Origin: Gymnogyps californianus
Lineage: Eukaryota > Chordata > Aves > Accipitriformes > Cathartidae
Reading direction: 5' to 3'
NCBI RefSeq assembly: GCF_018139145.2
Contig: NC_059474.1
Coordinates: forward strand, 40,132,344 to 40,196,343
DNA length: 64,000 bases
Below, piece after piece: positions 12,132-25,163 of this stretch; position 1 is the stretch's first letter; every line of letters begins with the position of its first letter. A program made the position numbers and the translations under genes. The notes under the pieces were generated by a model. That model was not told where the DNA came from, did not search any database, and saw only the letters and a list, made by a program, of their open reading frames with translations.

Positions 12132-15100
12132 GTAAAAACTCAGTCTTTAGCCCTTTCATTGTGTTTAAGGTATAAAATTTTGGGTTGTGTCATTAGCTGT
12201 CTTGTTGAATTGCTTTGTAGTCTTAAGTAAACAGTAAGCCTCTCTTCAATTCAGTTTTATCTTGTGTGACTTTTATCATCTCTAAGAGGAAACTACTAGG
12301 CAGAATAAGTATTTTAAAGCATGTTTAGTTTCTTGTACTCTTACTACTACTTCATGTGATTTTCTTTTTTCTTTTGATGAAAATGAGCTGTAAGTTCAAG
12401 CTCCCTGTTTTTTTATGCCACTTAAAATCCCACTCTATTTTTCCCAAGAACTGAATATTGCAATTCAACTAACTGAAATATTCCTAATTAGATTTCAGGG
12501 GTTAGTTCTGGAGATACCACCATTCATTTTCACTTCCTAAATTTTTGCATATCCTTCATTTCACTCAACTGATACTAAAGATTTATGAGTGCATAAAAAG
12601 TCTTATAGCTCTGGGTGATTTCTGTGAAAAGGAGACATATATAACTATAAAACAGACTGCCTACATTCATCATTTAAAATGGGAATTGGTCAGGAAGAAA
12701 ACTCTGCAATTTCTTTATATATCACAGGAGCTTTTCCTTCCACAACTGCTACACCCGTAGCGGTAGCAGTCTATATATAAAAATATGAATGATTTTAGGT
12801 TCTGAGAAACAAACAATATTATTTCTGCTTTGTATATTTTGTGAGGAAAGTTTTCCTCCAAAGTGAATTTGTTAAAATAGAAACAATGCCATTTGGAGCA
12901 GAAAGATCACTTATTTATTAATATATGGGAATTATTTCTATTATATTAATGACAAATAACAATTCCAGAAACGTTCAGGCACTGGAAGTGGAAAATAGCA
13001 AATTGGGACATTTAAACTTCTGTAGTAATTTCTTGCTTATCAAAAGTAAACCTTATGTATTTTTTTAATATAACATGTAATTCGTTGGCATAAATGTATT
13101 GCCAGATATATATACATTAGTTCATCTTGAATAAAGAAAAAATATCTAATATTAGGAATGAGACCTGTGTTGAAGTCTCTAAAATAGGGGAAAAGATTAA
13201 TAATAACTGGCATTACCTGTTTTCCTATGTTTGGCCTTTTGAATGGAATAGAAGAGTTGTTAGAAACATAAGAAATAATTTCTTCTCTATCCTTCAGTTT
13301 TTATTTCAATTTTATGTTTGCAGAGGAAAAGAAACCAACCTGATTACATGAGCTTTAGCATGTCACAAAGCCTTAGCACTACTCTAGTGTGCACTTCCAG
13401 CAGTGCTACACTTGTAAACCATGTGTATTTTAAAAGGATATTCACAACTGGAAAAGTCAGGCATTTAAAAAGCTAAGAAATGCCATAAGAAACATCTGAT
13501 GCCACCTCTATTGATTTAAAGACTTAGTATTTGAAGTAGGGAATTGAGCCCAGCTTTTCTCTGTGGTGTTGTGGTTGGATACGATAAAGAGTTTGAATTG
13601 CTTTCTCACTTCCAAGGACAATGTGATATAAGATGCTTTTAGCCGTTTCTCTTTTCTAAGCAGTTTGTCTTTGTGCAGAGGAAGATTTGTATATGGTGTT
13701 ACTCTCTAGCTCTACAGCCAATAGCCCTGTAGATGTTAGCACTGTCAAGGAAAATAGAGGATGCAATCTCTCCTCCTTCTGAAGAAAGGACTTAGCATAG
13801 GTTTCTCACATTTTGGCTCTGTCCACCACAAACTTTCTCTAAAAAGTAATAAAAACCCTGCAACATCCTGTTTGTCTTTGCAAGAAGGATCCTTGCTGTT
13901 ATGAGACCACGTAAATGGAAGTACCACTCTGTAAGTTTGTGCAAGGTGCCTGAGACCTAGACGTGAGCAGAATCCTGTAGCCATGTCCTAGACAGCTCCC
14001 CATACAGAGAAGTAGTCCTTGTAGGTTCTGGTTTTGAAGCACCAACATTTTTATGCACTGTACCTAAAATGCCTCTGCCTCTAATGTTATACCCTGCTCC
14101 AGAGAAAAGGAATACAAAGTCATTTACAAAGCACAGGATAGGAAGAAAAAAGAAAAAAAAAAAAAAAAAAAAGGAAAAACCCCCACCATAAACCATACTG
14201 GTTTTTAAGGTTATCATGCTGTTACCACCACTAAAAGTAGCATTTCTACTTCAGTTTCATCTGTGGAGTTGTTAGACTGCCCAAAATGACAAACCTGGGC
14301 ATTTGGTAGCAAAAAATCAGTTACTGACCATAAAGAGAAAGTTGCCCCTGACTCACCCAGCACTATATTCGTATTGACTGAACATCTATCTTAGCTCCAG
14401 CATGCTCAGATTGTCCTCATCAAAACAGATATCTGTCACATGAAAGCACTCCGTAAACAACATTCAGCCCAAATCTTTTGAAAGACCTGGCCTATTGTTC
14501 AGCAGAGTTTCCTAAGGAAACCACATTTATGTAGTTACAATGACTCTGCTGCTATTCACCCTGTGCTATCCCCTCAAAAATTTATTTTGGTCAGTTTTGG
14601 CAGGGCCAGATAACTAGGCACCTCAGCTGCAAACCGTTTTAGCAGAGGAGAGGGGCTTTCTTGCGCTGTTGAAATGTCCCAAATAAGGATAAGACTGCAG
14701 TAACCTGACCTTGACTGCTGCTCGACACAAACTCACATGGGAGAGATGCTTTATAGCACTCTCAGCTGTAAGTTAGGTTGAAGTTCACAGTTCACTAGGA
14801 GGCATGCATCCTGAACAAAGTGAACTCCTCATATTTAATGATTACGTGACTGCTTTTCATTTTGTACAGCATGTCATAGGTGGGTGGAGGAGTTTGGCTT
14901 TGTCTTTTTTTTTCTTACCTTTCTCTTATTTCATTTTACGGTCATTCAGTGTGTGAAATAGTCTAACTTTCATGGCAGAGACAGGCAAAAAGGCAAGTGA
15001 GTTCAGTGTTTCATCCATTGCATCTCTATGGAGTACCTTTTTCCCCAGGACAGACCTACTGCTGGTTGTCTGTTTGCTCAGAGTATTAGATGCTTTGGCA

Positions 15101-16650
15101 AACATTTTTGTTGCCTTCTACCACTGTTTCGAAACTTTATTGGGCAAAGGATCAGTAGGGCTTTGAGAGAGTCCCATGAGCTGTTACACTGATCTCAAAT
15201 ATCTATATTAAGTGGCACAAAATAATGTTACTCCCTTAGTTACAGAGACCATATTGGTGAACTAATCTATGATTAATGACATTGAAACCACTGAACAAGA
15301 TGTGACTAGTTAATAAATGTCATGTCTGCAGTCTTCCTCATTCCTTATTGTTTTCCTCATAGCCAGGTTCATTGGTTGAACTAGCTGGCGTGAATTAATG
15401 TAACTGTAATCCAGACCTCATATCATAAACAAATTATTGCAAAGTAGTCACTTGGTATCCAAAACAAGCACACAACGTATTAACTTATCTGCAATGTTAG
15501 TAAGAGTAGCCACAAGCCTGAAACAAGGGAAGAGGATAGTGACATTGCCTTAATAAAGTTTACTGTAGTGTCTTTGAACTGAAGTGAGTATGAATTATAG
15601 TAATAGATCATAATATCAGTGTTTCACAAACAGGCACACATTATTTAAATACAAGTTTTAAGTATAACTGTGTTGAAATGCAAAACATATACTTTTGTCT
15701 TTTGACTCATTGCCAGTGTCTGAAAAAAACCCCAGACTTGTACTTTGTCTCCATTATACACCAGAAAGTATTTAGCATTGTTATTGTAAGGTTATTTTAG
15801 GTCAAGTTCTTGTTTTAATAGAAAAATAAAATAGGAAAAGGAAGAGTTCAGGAACAACCACAGATATTATCTTCGTATAAGTTCTATTTTTCAGTCAAGG
15901 AATCTGTGAAGAAAAATTCTGCTGCTTCTTAGGTAGATGTGACTTGTGGTTTAATTCTCTATTTATGTTAAACTTATTTTAATCAAATAGGGTCTATTTC
16001 TGTTCTTTTTCCTTTAAGATTTATCGTAAACATGCACTCTGATCTTACTTCAGAATGCACGTAGATGCAAGATGAAGTGGCCTCAGAGAGTGGCTATAGG
16101 AGTGTGCAACTTGAAAGGAAGTATGTTCTTATTTTCAAGATCAGAGTCACAGTGTAACATACATAGACAAATCTCTCTCAGGCTTATTGCATTAGTCAAT
16201 AAGGTGAGAAACAGGCCTGGGTAAGAAGATGGCTGATTTGATTATCACCTGATTCTGGATTGCCACCTCAAACTGGCAGCATGCAGTAAGTCATAACAAA
16301 GCAATCTGAGTACAGAAAAATATTACTGTATTTTCAAAATCAAATTTAAAAAAATATTACTCAAGATTAGAATGCGACTACAACCAGGCAATATGTTAAA
16401 AATATTCATGAGTATCTGTTGCAATAGAGTAGTTTCTCTTCACTAGCATTCATTATTCTTTCATTGTCTTTTGTGAAGAATAGTCCAATTAAAAGTAGTT
16501 GCAAGAACATAAACAGAAGTTAAAAGATATGTATTTGTAGGAATTAAATATCCCATCAAGAAATGGCAATCTAAATGCACACAGATTTCTACTCCAGGTT
16601 AATATAAATGATGATGTTATATTAATGCCCACTTTTTTTCATTTCTTTAG
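12132..16650 (+). other. VEGFC: VEGFC intron (4,519 bp)
   Basis: The intron is bounded by a GTAAAA donor at 12132 and the acceptor CATTTCTTTAG ending at 16650. It is AT-rich, with a 20-A run at 14153-14172. Between about 13740 and 14150 it is less AT-rich and open for 79 and 86 codons on the - strand, with no recognisable protein. I see no RNA gene or transposable element. Confidence 0.85.
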
Positions 16651-16765
16651 TTGTTACAGACCGCCATGTACAGTCCGAACGAAACGCTGTGATGCTGGAT
16701 TTTATTTTAGTGAAGAAGTGTGCCGCTGTGTACCCACATATTGGAAAAGACCACTTATGAATTAG
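16651..16765 (+). CDS. VEGFC: VEGF-C last coding exon and stop
   Basis: The first base completes a serine codon with the AG left by the previous exon. Then come 37 codons and a TAG stop at 16763-16765. The peptide carries CYRPPC, KRC, the motif SEEVCRCVP and the conserved ending YWKRP-L-M-N, matching the carboxyl terminus of vertebrate VEGF-C (human ends YWKRPQMS). The stretch CTVRTKRCDAGFYF is clearly more divergent from human than the rest, but its cysteines are in place. With the three preceding exons this completes 235 residues in frame, the same length as the corresponding part of human VEGF-C, so the gene appears intact here. Confidence 0.96.
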
Positions 16766-17175
16766 TGACGAGAGCACTACTTGCTATTTCGGTGTACATT
16801 TTTCCATTAGAACAAAAGAACAACAGAAACTTTGCTAATATTTGGAATTAAATGTTCACCAGAGACCCTGTGGGGCTTTCAGAGACAGTCTCATTGTGCT
16901 TTTCTCAAGATGTGGAAAGCAAATGTAGAAAATAACTGGGGTTCATGTTTTGTAAAGAACTCAATAAGGACTTATTTTCTGCCAATGACCAAACAGCCTA
17001 GGTTCTCCTTCTTGTGATTTTTTTTTTTAAAGAGATAATGACTATATAATTTATTTCCACTAAAACCATTGTGCAGCATTTCTGTTTATAGCAGTAACAA
17101 TTGTTAAAGCTCACTGTGATCAATATTTTTATATCATGCAAAGTATGTTTAAAATAAAATGGAAATTGTATTATA
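16766..17175 (+). other. VEGFC: VEGFC 3' untranslated region
   Basis: Sequence between the TAG stop and just past the polyadenylation signal. It is AT-rich and ends in a TATTTTTATATCATGC segment followed by AAAATAAAATGGAAATTG, which I recall as closely matching the mammalian VEGFC mRNA end. The exact cleavage site is inferred to lie 10-25 bases after the AATAAA. Longer 3' ends cannot be excluded. Confidence 0.75.
17153..17158 (+). promoter_or_regulatory. VEGFC: VEGFC polyadenylation signal AATAAA
   Basis: A canonical AATAAA lies about 390 bases after the VEGFC stop, in a context resembling the conserved end of vertebrate VEGFC transcripts. A TG-rich segment follows within 40 bases (ATAATGGTGAGAATG), as expected downstream of a cleavage site. 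Confidence 0.75.
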
Positions 17176-20100
17176 TAATGGTGAGAATGTTTAATCATCT
17201 GCCGAAAGAAAGGAACTACAATTCAGCTTTATTGTCAGGGTTCTTAAAAGGGGGAAAGGCGATTAAGAGAAAGCACTTTTATGAAAGGAAGACTACAGCC
17301 ATTTTCTCATACCTGTTGTATATGTCATTTGCAATACAAAGAGTTATACTTAGTGTTTCATGACCCAGTGATATTTCTGTCTCTAGAATGAAACTAGCAA
17401 AGCAAGCACAACTAATAACTAGTGAAAACTTTGGAGATTCTGTACATTGGCCAAGGATGAGGACTGTTTTTAAAGGACAGCAGCAACTACTCACATTCCA
17501 ATATATTCACTTTCTATTTTATTTCTTGTTAGCATTCCTAAAGAATAATATAAAAATAATGTCTGTTGAAGGTTATTAGTATGAAAGTGGAAATGCCAAC
17601 TATGCTTTTTATTTAGTATTACCGACTATATCGTAAAATTTACAACAAAATAATTCAGAATGCTTTGATGCACTTTACTCCTTCATATAGTTAATCAGAT
17701 ATCTTGATCAACAATGTATGTGTGTGCAAAAATACTTTGAAGGAAAAAAAATACAATTTATATTCCAATGGGGACATGAAGGGCTTCTACCAGTCTCGTA
17801 TGGATTGACATAATCTCTACATAAAAAATTGTCAGGACTTCTCTTTATTAAAGAGAATGCGAAATCAAACATCTATAACTCTAAAAAGAGGTAAGATTTT
17901 TTTAACTTGCATGGGAAGAGCAATGTGCATAGAACAATCTATTCAAAATTAAAATATTTCAGAAGTTGGAAGGAAGTTGTTAGATTATGGAAAGTTTATT
18001 GGGTGCAGAAATGGAACAAGCAAAGCTGCAAAGTACGATTTTTGTGACAGGAGTGGGCAGATTTGTAAAAATAATTTTAGATGTCAGTGCTGGTTCTAAG
18101 CAGCTGTTCTTAAAAGAGTTATTAATGAAAGAGTATCATTTCTGACTATTTCCTAGAAAGTTGGTGGTGGGGCAGTTGCTTTTCTAGATTCTTGCATATT
18201 TATATATCAGAGTTCCTAAAACGAGTGAAAGCTACTTGTAATTACTCAGTCCCCATCGCAGGTTGAGACAGTCTAACAAGTAGGCAGGATGAGAGGCAGT
18301 TTGAGAGTTCACACTTTCCACTGTATGTCTAGTGGCCTCAATGTTCTTCCTAAGAGGCCAGCTATTTATTATGCAAATAGGGTAACAGGATGCAGTTTAG
18401 GCATACAAATACTAAGGAATGTCTTTATTACTATATTGCCTCAGCAACCAAACGCAGGTAGAACTCCGGGTGACAATTTAATGTTGATATACAACTTTAG
18501 CTAGTATAACAACACACAGTTCCCATCAGTTGGATTAGTAGTCCTGCAAATCATCAGTGTCTAAACTGGCAATGTCAATCTAATAGCAAGAGGTTAATAG
18601 TCAAAACTTCAGTATTTCTAAAGATCCAGGCATCCACTTCTATATGTCAGCTGCTTGAAGGAAGCATAAAATACCTTAAGAAATCAATTAAAGAGCAAAC
18701 TTTAATGAAGACTTGAGAAAAAAAAAACTATAGGTGAAGATCCCAAAATAAGTTTTTTAATTTCTATTCAAGCCCAATACAGAAGAGAGGCAGTGGGGGA
18801 AGGACAAACCAAATCTGAAACCAGGAATAGAGGCTAAGTAAGCCAGTATCTAACTGATAAAATATGTACTTGTGGTTAAAAAGGAAGAGGGCACAAGTGA
18901 AGACAGATCAAAACTGCATTCCAACAAGTAATTCTATGTTGACTATAAAAAGTGCATGTTACAATACTGTGCAAATAAAAAAACTACTAAACTGAGCAAT
19001 GCTCACGTTACATGTCTAAACTATTTGAAAGGAGTTCATGAAAACAAAGCTAATAAAACCATTCTGGCTAAGCAGATATTTGGATTTCCACTGAGCATGC
19101 TACACTCCAAAATGATAAAACCCATCAGGGTAGGGAAGGGAAGGCAGGGAGTTTGAAAATGAGAGCACTGAACAGGAAGCTCCAACTTTATTACAAACAT
19201 CAGCATTCAATAAGAATGACTTTCTTGAATGCAATTTTTTCAGTTTCTTAACTTTCCAAATATTGAGACTTTTGGACATAAATTACAGAAATCAATAAGT
19301 AAAACTAAGATTTAAAGACAGCAAAGAGCTGACTTCTAAAAGTTACCACAAATCAGGTTTATGTCTGAGCAAAGTGACGGGTCAACCGTTCTCAAAGGTA
19401 TGCAGATTAGTAGAATAATCTATGCAAGCAGTTGATAGCATTTTCTGGTAATTAGGGTCTCCAATTCTGCTTTACATGAAAATAGCAGGTTTTTTTAAAA
19501 TGCATTGTACACAAGAACACAATAAATATCACAATTATTATCATTAGTATAGGCTACAGATTTCCCATTCTGTGTGATAAAATGTGATTCTGTTTATCTC
19601 AGTACTGTCACAAAATTATCTATATTTAAGCAATTATTTATCTATGAAGAAATATAGAGTAGTGGCATAATCTGCAGAGCAGGTCTTCCTTGCATCTATT
19701 ATATAAAGTAGCTGATAGATTTACACCATTTTCAGTTTTGAACTGTTATTTGATTATAGTCTCCTTGCAATTTTCATCTTCATTTCAAATCTTAATTTAG
19801 TAGTCTTAAAACATATAAAAAAGAAACTATACAGCTTAGAAGATCTAAAAATATAGGTGGTAATTCTATATTTGATGAATGCTGAATAAAAAGCTTATAT
19901 TGTTATTTGTCTAAAACCCCTGTACGTTCCACAAAAAATACAAGGCGGGGGGGAGAGAGACCATGTGTAACTCTGCAGTAAATCACATTTAATAGTAAAC
20001 AGACTTATGCTTGCATTTTGTCAGGAATTTATAACAGTTTCTGTACTCTTTCAATATTGTACTATATGAAGACCATAAATTATGCAGAGCAACCCCTCTC

Positions 20101-23100
20101 TACCTGTATTAACAGAAGAACATACTATTTACAGTATGAGTGTTGTTAGTCTGCTGACATGTTTGTTTAATTCATGTTGAACAAGTTGATAGTAAATCAA
20201 TTCTCTTAGTTCTATTTGAAAGACCAGCATGAAATCTTGCGTATGTACTGTATCATCTTGAAAGGCTTAGTGTTTGAGTTGCTTTCAGTATTCTCATTTT
20301 CAGTCTTCAGATCTCAGTGACAACTCCAGATGCCCTTGAATTTTAACATCTCTCTCTCTCTCTCTCTCTGATTTTCTGGAAGTAGAACTAGCTATCACAT
20401 CTATGCCAAAAGCTAGGAATGGAATAATTTATGCAGCCAGTAAGCTCCTCAACAGATTAGCCTGAGGAATAGACTATTTTCTTTTAAATATTATTTAATT
20501 TATATTTAATTTAAGAATATATTCTTTAAAGATTAATTTGTTAAATATTATTTAATTTTGGATTATTTGGAGGTCCAAAGGCTGCCTTCAAGTAGAAAAG
20601 TTTAAAGATGATCAACTCAGAATTTTCAGAACTTTTGTAATTTAGTCAATATGATATAGTAATAATTTTTAATATTATAGAATTTTTACTTTATCAGAAA
20701 AATGAAAAATAATAGTTGATAATTTATTTAATAGCTTCCTTTTGTTCTCTTTCTGTTTTCCTTTCCCATTTCAGATAAAACTTCTGGGAAAGAACACAGG
20801 ACAACCTTCTGATTGAGTGATGAGATACTAAGATCAAATGGACCAGGTATTTAATTTTTTTTAATGTAATAAATATGAAGGACTAATAAAATTAGGCCAG
20901 TTTAATGCTGGTTTAAGACTCCAGATTACACTAGAGTTCTTAAAAGCTCTGGATAGATCAAAACATTTTTATAGAATAACATATCTGGACTCATCTGTAT
21001 TTTCATGTCGAAATGTTGTAATGGAATCTGAACAGTAGGAAGCATTAAGAGGTCACCAGTTTTACAATAACACAGTTTCTAAAATTTCAGTAATTTATCA
21101 TTATAAAAATGTATATTTTATCTATAGTATGAAGCTATGAATCAGGGGACCTTATTTCAGCTTGAGAATGTATTGAATTACAAAACATAGCACATTCCAG
21201 AAAAAAAAATAATCTTAAAACGCAATGCTTTGTTCTTTTGTATAAGCATTGCTACTTGTGGCAAACCACTATGGAAATCTCTGAAAATTGTATATTACTA
21301 TTTATTCCCTTTTCTTCTCAGCAAAACATTGTCATGAAAATAACATCTTGTAGATTCCTGGGTAAGGGTACTGTATCCATTCCTGACAGACACTGACCTT
21401 TCAACTGAGTTTCAGCAAACTCTATCCATTTTCTACATTTATAATCAGCCGTATGTGGTCATTGAACTCTTCCCCTTTGCCCCCTTTCTCAACTAATTAC
21501 TTCTCTTAGATTTCTGGACCATATCTCAGTCTCCCCATAAGAATATCTGTATTTCTCTTTCAGCCTTCCTCACGTATCACTGTTAACTCTAACCCTTCCA
21601 TTTCCCTTTAATGTCCAATCTCTCACTAAAAATGGCATTGCTTTCCTCTCTATTACCATTAAGACCTCTTTCCTCTCTCTACTTTAAGTAATCATGCCAA
21701 CATGGGGATTAATCTGTTTTTGGATGTCTAGTGATACTCTTAACTATACATGCATGAAAGAACAAGTGTTAAAAAGAAGTCTGAAACTTCACATTCCAAG
21801 TGTGCAAATCCAATCTCCCCAAGCAAATAATAATAATAAAAATCAATACAGTTAGGAGCCTCCCAAAGCAAACTTGAAAATAAAAATAACAGATGCAGAA
21901 ATCACCCTAGCAGATTACACTTGAAACATAAAAGACAATTTATGATATCACCCTGTCTGTACAAAACACAAGCTTTAATTCTGCTGGATGCTGGATACTG
22001 TCTCTGCAGTCTAACATTGCATTCATGCAGTCCTCAACGATGTCCAGCGCGGCATTTTGGAACTAAATTCAGCCTTGTAATTGAGGTTATGTTCATGTCT
22101 CATTCGCACTGTATGGAAAAAATCCAGGGCCCAGGGGCAGGTAAGGAGACTTTTCAAACATACCACAAAAAACCTGATGTCTGTGCTCTTCCTTAGCACA
22201 GATGTACCCACCTCTATGCTTTACACCACTGTGAAGACAGATGAAATGTGGCCACAGGATCCTTCCCAGAAGGATAATGCGATTTTTAAGGATAGATAGT
22301 ATTTGTGAGCTCAGTTTGCCTTCAATAAGATGAATGTGCTTTTCACCAGCCTGCACCCTGTCCAGTAATTTGGATGCAGAGAGCTAGTGAATCACAGAAC
22401 ACTTTAGGCTCAAGTTAGTCCATGGGTTAGTATCAAGGTAGATATTATATTGGTTTCAGTTGCTCCAATCAGTTTTTAAGAAACCATTTAAGAGACACTT
22501 ATTTTAAAATACAGCAAATAACCTGTTAGTGAAGCACTAAAATACCTTGGACTTGTATTGCTTTCAGAGAAAAAAAAAATAAAAAATCTAAACATACGAG
22601 CAGACATGCTGCCTGGAAGCTTATCTGGAATTAAACTCAAGTAAAATTAAGGTAAGCTTAAAAAAACCAAACACTGAAATATTTTTCTGAGGCTAAATCA
22701 AGTCAGTTACATCCATGAGAGGAAGATGTAGTACTAACATTTACCTTCATTTCCAAACTATGAAAAAAATATAAATATATGCTTTATGCAGAGATTAAGC
22801 ATTTATCAAAGATAATTTCCAAAAATAAGAGAGTGAGTTTTCAAATACGTATTAAGTATATATTAGTGTCATCTGTGGGGGAACTGTAAAACTGTCTGAC
22901 AGCACTTTCATGTATTTATTTGCAAGAACAGACAGTGCAACGATGAGATGTTTTAATATTGCTGCAAGTATATATATTAAAAAAAAATCAGTATTTTATC
23001 CTTTTGAAAGATTAATACTCAGTAATAGGTTACGCTTTAGACAATCCAAGTGTTAGAAGTTCCATCTATTCATTCAGTACATTACTGCATTAGATTTATA

Positions 23101-23798
23101 CTGTATTAAGGTTACAAACATTCAGATTTTACAAATCTTTACAATCACAAGTCTTTAGCTATTGAAGATCTACGAGTTAATATTTCCTTTTACTTTATTA
23201 GTTACTTGGCATTGTTCTTTAAAACATACAGGAAGTGTATCTTATGTTCTTTAACTGTAGTTTATTTTGAAAATACTTCCAAAATAACTATTTTTATTTT
23301 AGTAACTCTAACAATGATATGACAAAAAGCCCATAAACAACGAGCAGGTTAATAAAACTTCACCTTTCACAGCCCACAGTCCCAGTTCAGTTATTCACCC
23401 TATCACCAGCCAGGGTCCTGCAGAACTGCAGAGTACGCGGGTTCCTAAACCAACATACTCTCTCCGAGTGGTTTCAAGTTGGGCATGCGGCTGCAGCCAC
23501 CAGTGCTGCCAAGATTCTGGCTGCTTCTGTGACTTACACGTAGGACAGCTTCTTGGACCTGCTTTTAGCTTAGACTGAAGATCATCTGTATTAGGGGGCT
23601 TCTCAAACTCCCAGGAAGAAAAATCAATACTCAGGAAAGCAAAAACAAACAAACAAATAAATAAATAATTCTCTTGGCTGCTGAGAAGAACATCAAGAAG
23701 AGGTTAGCTAAAGGCAAGTCAAAACCATTACATCTGCAGGAGACAGCTTGTTGCTGACATCACTGATTCTTTCTTCTGATTTAAATGGTATTATTCAT
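17176..23798. other. Intergenic, AT-rich, no gene recognised
   Basis: No convincing exon or transposable element is seen here. It contains a TC microsatellite at 20349-20369, an 18-bp direct repeat (20484-20501 and 20541-20558), and a pyrimidine-rich strand bias from about 21415 to 21690. A less AT-rich patch at about 23395-23590 is open for 85 codons on the - strand. Inside that patch ACGT|GTAAGT gives a perfect donor sequence near 23530, but no matching acceptor is clear, so I do not call a gene. Confidence 0.7.
20349..20369. repeat. TC microsatellite
   Basis: About ten uninterrupted TC units, directly readable, in intergenic DNA. Confidence 0.95.
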
Positions 23799-23804
23799 TT
23801 TAAT
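23799..23804 (-). promoter_or_regulatory. Possible ATTAAA polyadenylation signal
   Basis: ATTAAA on the - strand lies 57 bases beyond the stop codon of the candidate - strand gene. It is a common signal variant, but such hexamers are frequent in AT-rich DNA. It has value only as part of that gene model. Confidence 0.25.
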
Positions 23805-23860
23805 GGCATCACTGTAAGACTGTGATCAGTCTTCAGCGTAGCAAGGCCTGGTAAATGTCA

Positions 23861-24138
23861 TCAAGCACTCCTGTTCTTTACAGGTTGTTCTAACATTGTT
23901 GATTGCTCAAGGAGGGAAGAACTACATATACTCATGAATATTCTACCTGAAAACTCTTTACATTTACCAAATAGGTAACTACAGCTGTTAGAACTCTGTA
24001 GCTTGAGAAGGTGTTTTCCATAACTTTTGTTACTGTTTTTACACAAAATGAAGTGCCAGATATCTACTAGAATTTCTGTTAGCTTTTCAAGAGAGTGAGC
24101 AACACTGCGAAGCTCAAAGCATGCCTCATGGAAAAGGA
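23861..24138 (-). CDS. Candidate terminal exon of unrecognised - strand gene
   Basis: On the - strand an almost ideal acceptor (TTTTTTCTGTCTTATTTTTTCAG) is followed by an open frame of 92 codons ending in TGA at 23863-23861. The first two bases would complete a codon with the G left by the candidate exon at 24988-25163. The peptide starts LFHEACFELRSVAHSLEKLT and looks helical, with an amphipathic stretch followed by a serine/lysine-rich, cysteine-containing tail. I do not recognise it. GT sites inside it (after CTATTTG and after TTTTCAG) could also act as donors, so it might be internal. An open frame of this length can occur by chance in 64 kb of AT-rich DNA. Confidence 0.3.
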
Positions 24139-24218
24139 CTGAAAAAATAAGACAGAAAAAATTAAACATCCCACCATTAATGAAGTGTTAATTAAGATTA
24201 AGTACATTCAAAACAACA

Positions 24219-24241
24219 CACCCCACCCCCCCCCACCCCAA
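24219..24241. repeat. C-rich low-complexity tract
   Basis: A short run dominated by C (CACCCCACCCCCCCCCACCCC) just upstream, on the + strand, of the candidate exon acceptor. Simple low-complexity sequence. Confidence 0.9.
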
Positions 24242-24987
24242 CAGCAAAACTGTTTTATATAAGGTTCAGGAAGTTTTAAAAAAGAATAGTTTAGACCAAA
24301 TTGTGGTCTCTTAACTATATTGTTCCTACCGTGGGAGTTTGCAACATAGTGAAATGCCATACCAAAAACTAATTAAGTCAAGTCTTACGAATACTCATGA
24401 GTCAGCACTTAAAATTTCCTTATTTATCACTGAAGACTCTGTAAAGAGGAAAACCAAAGGACACACAAAGGAAATATATATAAGGGATTATATCCACAAT
24501 TGACTTTATAATCACTGTGAGCAGTACCTAAATCCTAAACCTAGACCCTAAAAATCCTCATTCATTTGCCCCCAATTCATAGGAGGCAAGTTTCCAAAGT
24601 AGGTTTCCCTAACTTGAAGATGCACTTCTGCAAATATCTATAGTGCAGCATAACTATACACCTAAACTTCATCAAGATATATAAACTGATGACATCTCTA
24701 TTTACCCTGTGAGGTAAAATGCGGTAGGTATTCAGAAAGTACTAACAACGTCTTTATGCCCAAAACACATGGAAAAGGTTCTCTCGCTCCCTTCTGTTTG
24801 AGTTGTTATACTTTGTATGAAATAAGTAAATAAAATTCAGGTCAGAAATGGAGAATATAATATTCTGAACTATTGTTGTTGATTTTAAAATAGAAGACCT
24901 GGATTCCAGTACTATTTAATTGACTATCATGTTCTTGTAACACACTAGCAGACGTTAGAGAAGGGACTAAACTGTCCTGGATGTTAC

Positions 24988-25163
24988 CACTTGCTATTAG
25001 TTTATAGTTCTGGAGACTTGACAAGTACGGGAATAAATCCTCTTCATCTAGTTCATGTGACCAATTCCCATTTCTCACTTTTGCCATGCTTCTCTTATCT
25101 AGGATATGACATGTTTTGTTTTCTTTGACTAAGAAAGTCTTACTGTTGCGAGTTGCAATTGTT
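24988..25163 (-). CDS. Candidate internal exon of unrecognised - strand gene
   Basis: A 176-nt segment preceded on the - strand by GAGTTTTTTTGTACATTGCAG and followed by AGTG|GTAACA. Its phase accepts the two bases left by the segment ending at 25812 and leaves one base for the segment starting at 24138, with no stop across either junction. It encodes 58 residues, including WSHELDEEDLFPYLSSLQNY, an acidic then hydrophobic stretch. The open frame actually continues past both ends (24842-25216), so the splice limits rest on signal quality and phase only. No protein family is recognised. Alternatives are chance or a decayed pseudogene. Confidence 0.3.

Noticed and set aside
22385..22430. Possible antisense CR1 tail (AATCACAGAACACTTTAGG).
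   Set aside because: The similarity is short and lacks the TCATAGAAT repeat that marks CR1 ends.
23395..23652. 85-codon - strand frame as a further exon downstream of the candidate gene.
   Set aside because: A strong GTAAGT lies inside it, but the phase-compatible acceptor (CCTAATACAG) is weak and the segment lies past a stop and a possible poly-A signal.
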